Positions 59,289 through 60,912 of a stretch of 60,912 nucleotides of DNA are shown in pieces. The stretch is from the NCBI GenBank assembly GCA_000310025.1, contig FN649737.1:254297-315208 (forward strand). The letters run 5' to 3'. Each line of letters opens with the position of its first letter. Within the stretch, counting starts at the first letter, position 1. A program made the position numbers and the translations under genes. This DNA is from Ectocarpus siliculosus. Taxonomy: Eukaryota; Sar; Phaeophyceae; Ectocarpales; Ectocarpaceae. The notes below the pieces were generated by a model that did not search any database, was not told where the DNA came from, and saw nothing but the letters and a program-made list of their open reading frames with translations.

Positions 59289-59853
59289 TTGCGCACATAC
59301 ATACGAACATGTGTCCGAAGGACAAACAACCCAGACTCTATGGCACTACATGCTCGCACGTATCGTGCAACAGCTATCTATCGCGTTGCTAGTTGCTACA
59401 CTCCATACCGCTTTTCTACAAAGTGGCCGCCCGTGGGGCGGCGAAAGAACTTCCCAGTCCCAGAGTACGAAAAACCAGTCGGCGAAAAAAAAGTCTACAC
59501 TACAGAGGACGTCTACAAGTACACTACAACACAGCAGCAGTTAGCCCTCCGCAAAAAAAAAAGGCCGAAAAAACGTGTGTCAGCCATTGGTGGAGGGGCT
59601 ACAGTCCCTCCAGAGAATCTGAGCTACTTGCCAGACAAACGGGTGACTTTTGGCTTCAGTATGGAAAGATGGATATCCACTTTATACTGAAGTCAGCAAT
59701 TTCTTCCGGTACCAGGTACCAGGCGATATACAGCAGTTTTACGACCCAGGGGGCACCCGGGTTGAGAGATGTGTACAGCAAGTCAGAGGCCCACAGGAGA
59801 TGCACCACACAGCATATGTCACACAGCGTACCACCTCAGCCAAACAAACATGA
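59289..59853 (+). pseudogene. Frameshifted coding relic, unknown protein
   Basis: Two plus-strand frames read in sequence look like one protein. The first (to 59690) has KWPPVGRRKNFPVPEYEKPV, EDVYKYTTTQQQLALRKKKR and PENLSYLPDKRVTFGF. The second (59650-59853) has SVWKDGYPLYTEVSNFFRYQ, VPGDIQQFYDPGG and ERCVQQVRG. The switch lies near 59650-59690, so a frameshift or an intron is needed. No family is recognised. It could be a fragment of a transposon, an inserted viral gene or a host gene. Confidence 0.35.
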
Positions 59854-60643
59854 TAGACCAAGGGTTCTCACGTGCGTTGCGCACAGCGGAGCCTATGGTC
59901 ATGTACAGTGCGGTAAATAGGCCTTTGAGTGCTGTGTCCCAAAAAGTGTCCCCAAAGTGTCCCCATTTGGCCATTTGGGCTTCCAGTACCGCGAGGGTAT
60001 ACTCCGTTCGTGGCCAAAAGCCAAAGATCTACGACGCGGCTTCAATCTCCGTCTCGGCGCCAAAACAGCCACATGAACATGCTCGGTAGAGGAGGTGGAC
60101 GCTCATTCCCGTCTGTAGCAACATCGTGAAGACCACATTCGCTTAGAGGAGGCGAGCGCAGTAGACACAAGCAGCCGCCAGCAAAAGCAGGCGAAAAGGC
60201 TTCGCGTCTCTTCAACTCAACTCTTGATCATGAGGCCGATGCATACGTATCCGACAAGCAGCGACACCACTTTTCTCAAACCCTGGACGTCCGCATAAGC
60301 CCATCAGCTCCTCATGCCCCACTGCCGTAATGGTTGCGTGTGTCAGACTACACAATACTAAAACAGAAAATGGCCCCCCTTGTCCCTTCAACGTTCCCTT
60401 GCCAACATGTTTGTCTCGACACATCGCCGCTGACCCATGCTGTTTCGTTAGGTCTTAACCTCGCGCGGACAGGGTCAGTGGTCACAAGAAGAGACGGGGC
60501 GTCGGTGACGGAACTCCTGCCAGCAACGTACTAATTACGGTATTGTGTCGATGCAACTACAGACACAGCAGTCTGATTTCCTCTCCTTGGCACGTTTGGA
60601 TCAATTTTTTTGGTGGAATGGTGATTGTCATTTCTTAGCTCCA

Positions 60644-60694
60644 GGAAGCTGGCCAAGCTGAGAAGCCCTCCGTAAAGGCCGAGAAGACTGCGTG
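60644..60694 (+). other. Candidate terminal exon
   Basis: After the strong acceptor TTCTTAGCTCCAG ending at 60643 comes a phase-0 frame of 16 codons, EAGQAEKPSVKAEKTA, then TGA. Composition and the immediate stop fit a C-terminal exon. It could be an alternative end of the SFI1-like gene, whose exon 15 would then use a weak GTCGAA donor at 56860, or belong to another gene. The 3.8-kb intron would contain the MITE. Confidence 0.3.
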
Positions 60695-60881
60695 AGACAT
60701 GCCATCCTCCCGCCTACAACTGCACGCTTGCTTACAAGAATTTGTGGAGAAGTAATGCATCTTTCCGGAGATTGCGTCATCTGTTTGCTTAACATTTGCT
60801 GGAGTTGATTCGACACAATACGGTCATTCGAACCGTGCTGGCAGGATTTCCCGCACCACCGGCGTCCCCGTCTCTTCTTCC

Positions 60882-60904
60882 AGGCGCCGACCCTGTCCTC
60901 GCGA
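60882..60904 (+). other. Candidate short exon at the right edge
   Basis: The pyrimidine-rich acceptor GTCTCTTCTTCCAG is followed by about 23 bp (GCGCCGACC…CGAGG) and then GTAAGA at the window end. Both splice signals are good. The coding content is too short to judge, and the frame is unknown. Confidence 0.25.
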
Positions 60905-60912
60905 GGGTAAGA

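Noticed and set aside
1-60912. CRISPR arrays, operons, Shine-Dalgarno sites, rRNA
   Set aside because: None are present. The genes have spliceosomal introns, and no direct-repeat/spacer structure or rRNA core sequence was seen.

Overview
The window looks like nuclear DNA of a brown alga, probably Ectocarpus or a close relative. It has widely spaced, intron-rich genes, GC-rich exons separated by long AT-richer introns, and Ala/Gly/Ser-rich inserts inside conserved domains. It also has NB-ARC/TPR exons of exactly 126 bp, an arrangement known from Ectocarpus candidate immune receptors. The species is inferred. The gene models below come from joining open frames at GT-AG (twice GC-AG) sites and testing that intron phases agree.

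Layout. 1-1250 (minus): part of a Ty1/copia retrotransposon with an open pre-integrase/integrase frame running off the left edge. 3404-6748 (plus): a broken NB-ARC-TPR gene. 6749-15707: gene-poor sequence with an array of CTTCCATGGAAG-like palindromes (about 8.5-9.3 kb), a small telomere-like patch and a few weak coding candidates. 15708-38202 (plus): a very large gene rebuilt from 28 exons whose phases all agree. It encodes about 2344 aa with an N-terminal TPR-like helical region, a SAP-like motif, a CHAT (caspase/separase-clan) domain and a Ser/Ala-rich tail. 40347-44414 (minus): a four-exon gene for a 511-aa protein with a DUF3427-like C-terminal region. 46045-56889 (plus): a 15-exon gene for a coiled-coil protein with SFI1-like Trp repeats, about 1219 aa. 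57866-58936: a MITE-like element with about 230-bp inverted arms. About 59.3-59.85 kb: a frameshifted coding relic. The last kilobase holds one or two candidate exons.

The most interesting content is the TPR-CHAT gene. Its CHAT fold motifs are recognisable, but the expected catalytic Cys position reads Ser-Arg-Gly, and the His motif is either absent or altered, so it may be a pseudoprotease. It lies about 9 kb downstream of the NLR-like relic. In bacteria TPR-CHAT proteins act as regulated proteases, and in brown algae NB-ARC-TPR proteins are candidate pathogen receptors. A shared defence role is only an inference. Other notable signals are a minisatellite that multiplies a 5' splice site, a perfect 19-bp intronic hairpin and the palindrome array. 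No bacterial-type operons, CRISPR arrays, rRNA or convincing tRNA genes were seen.
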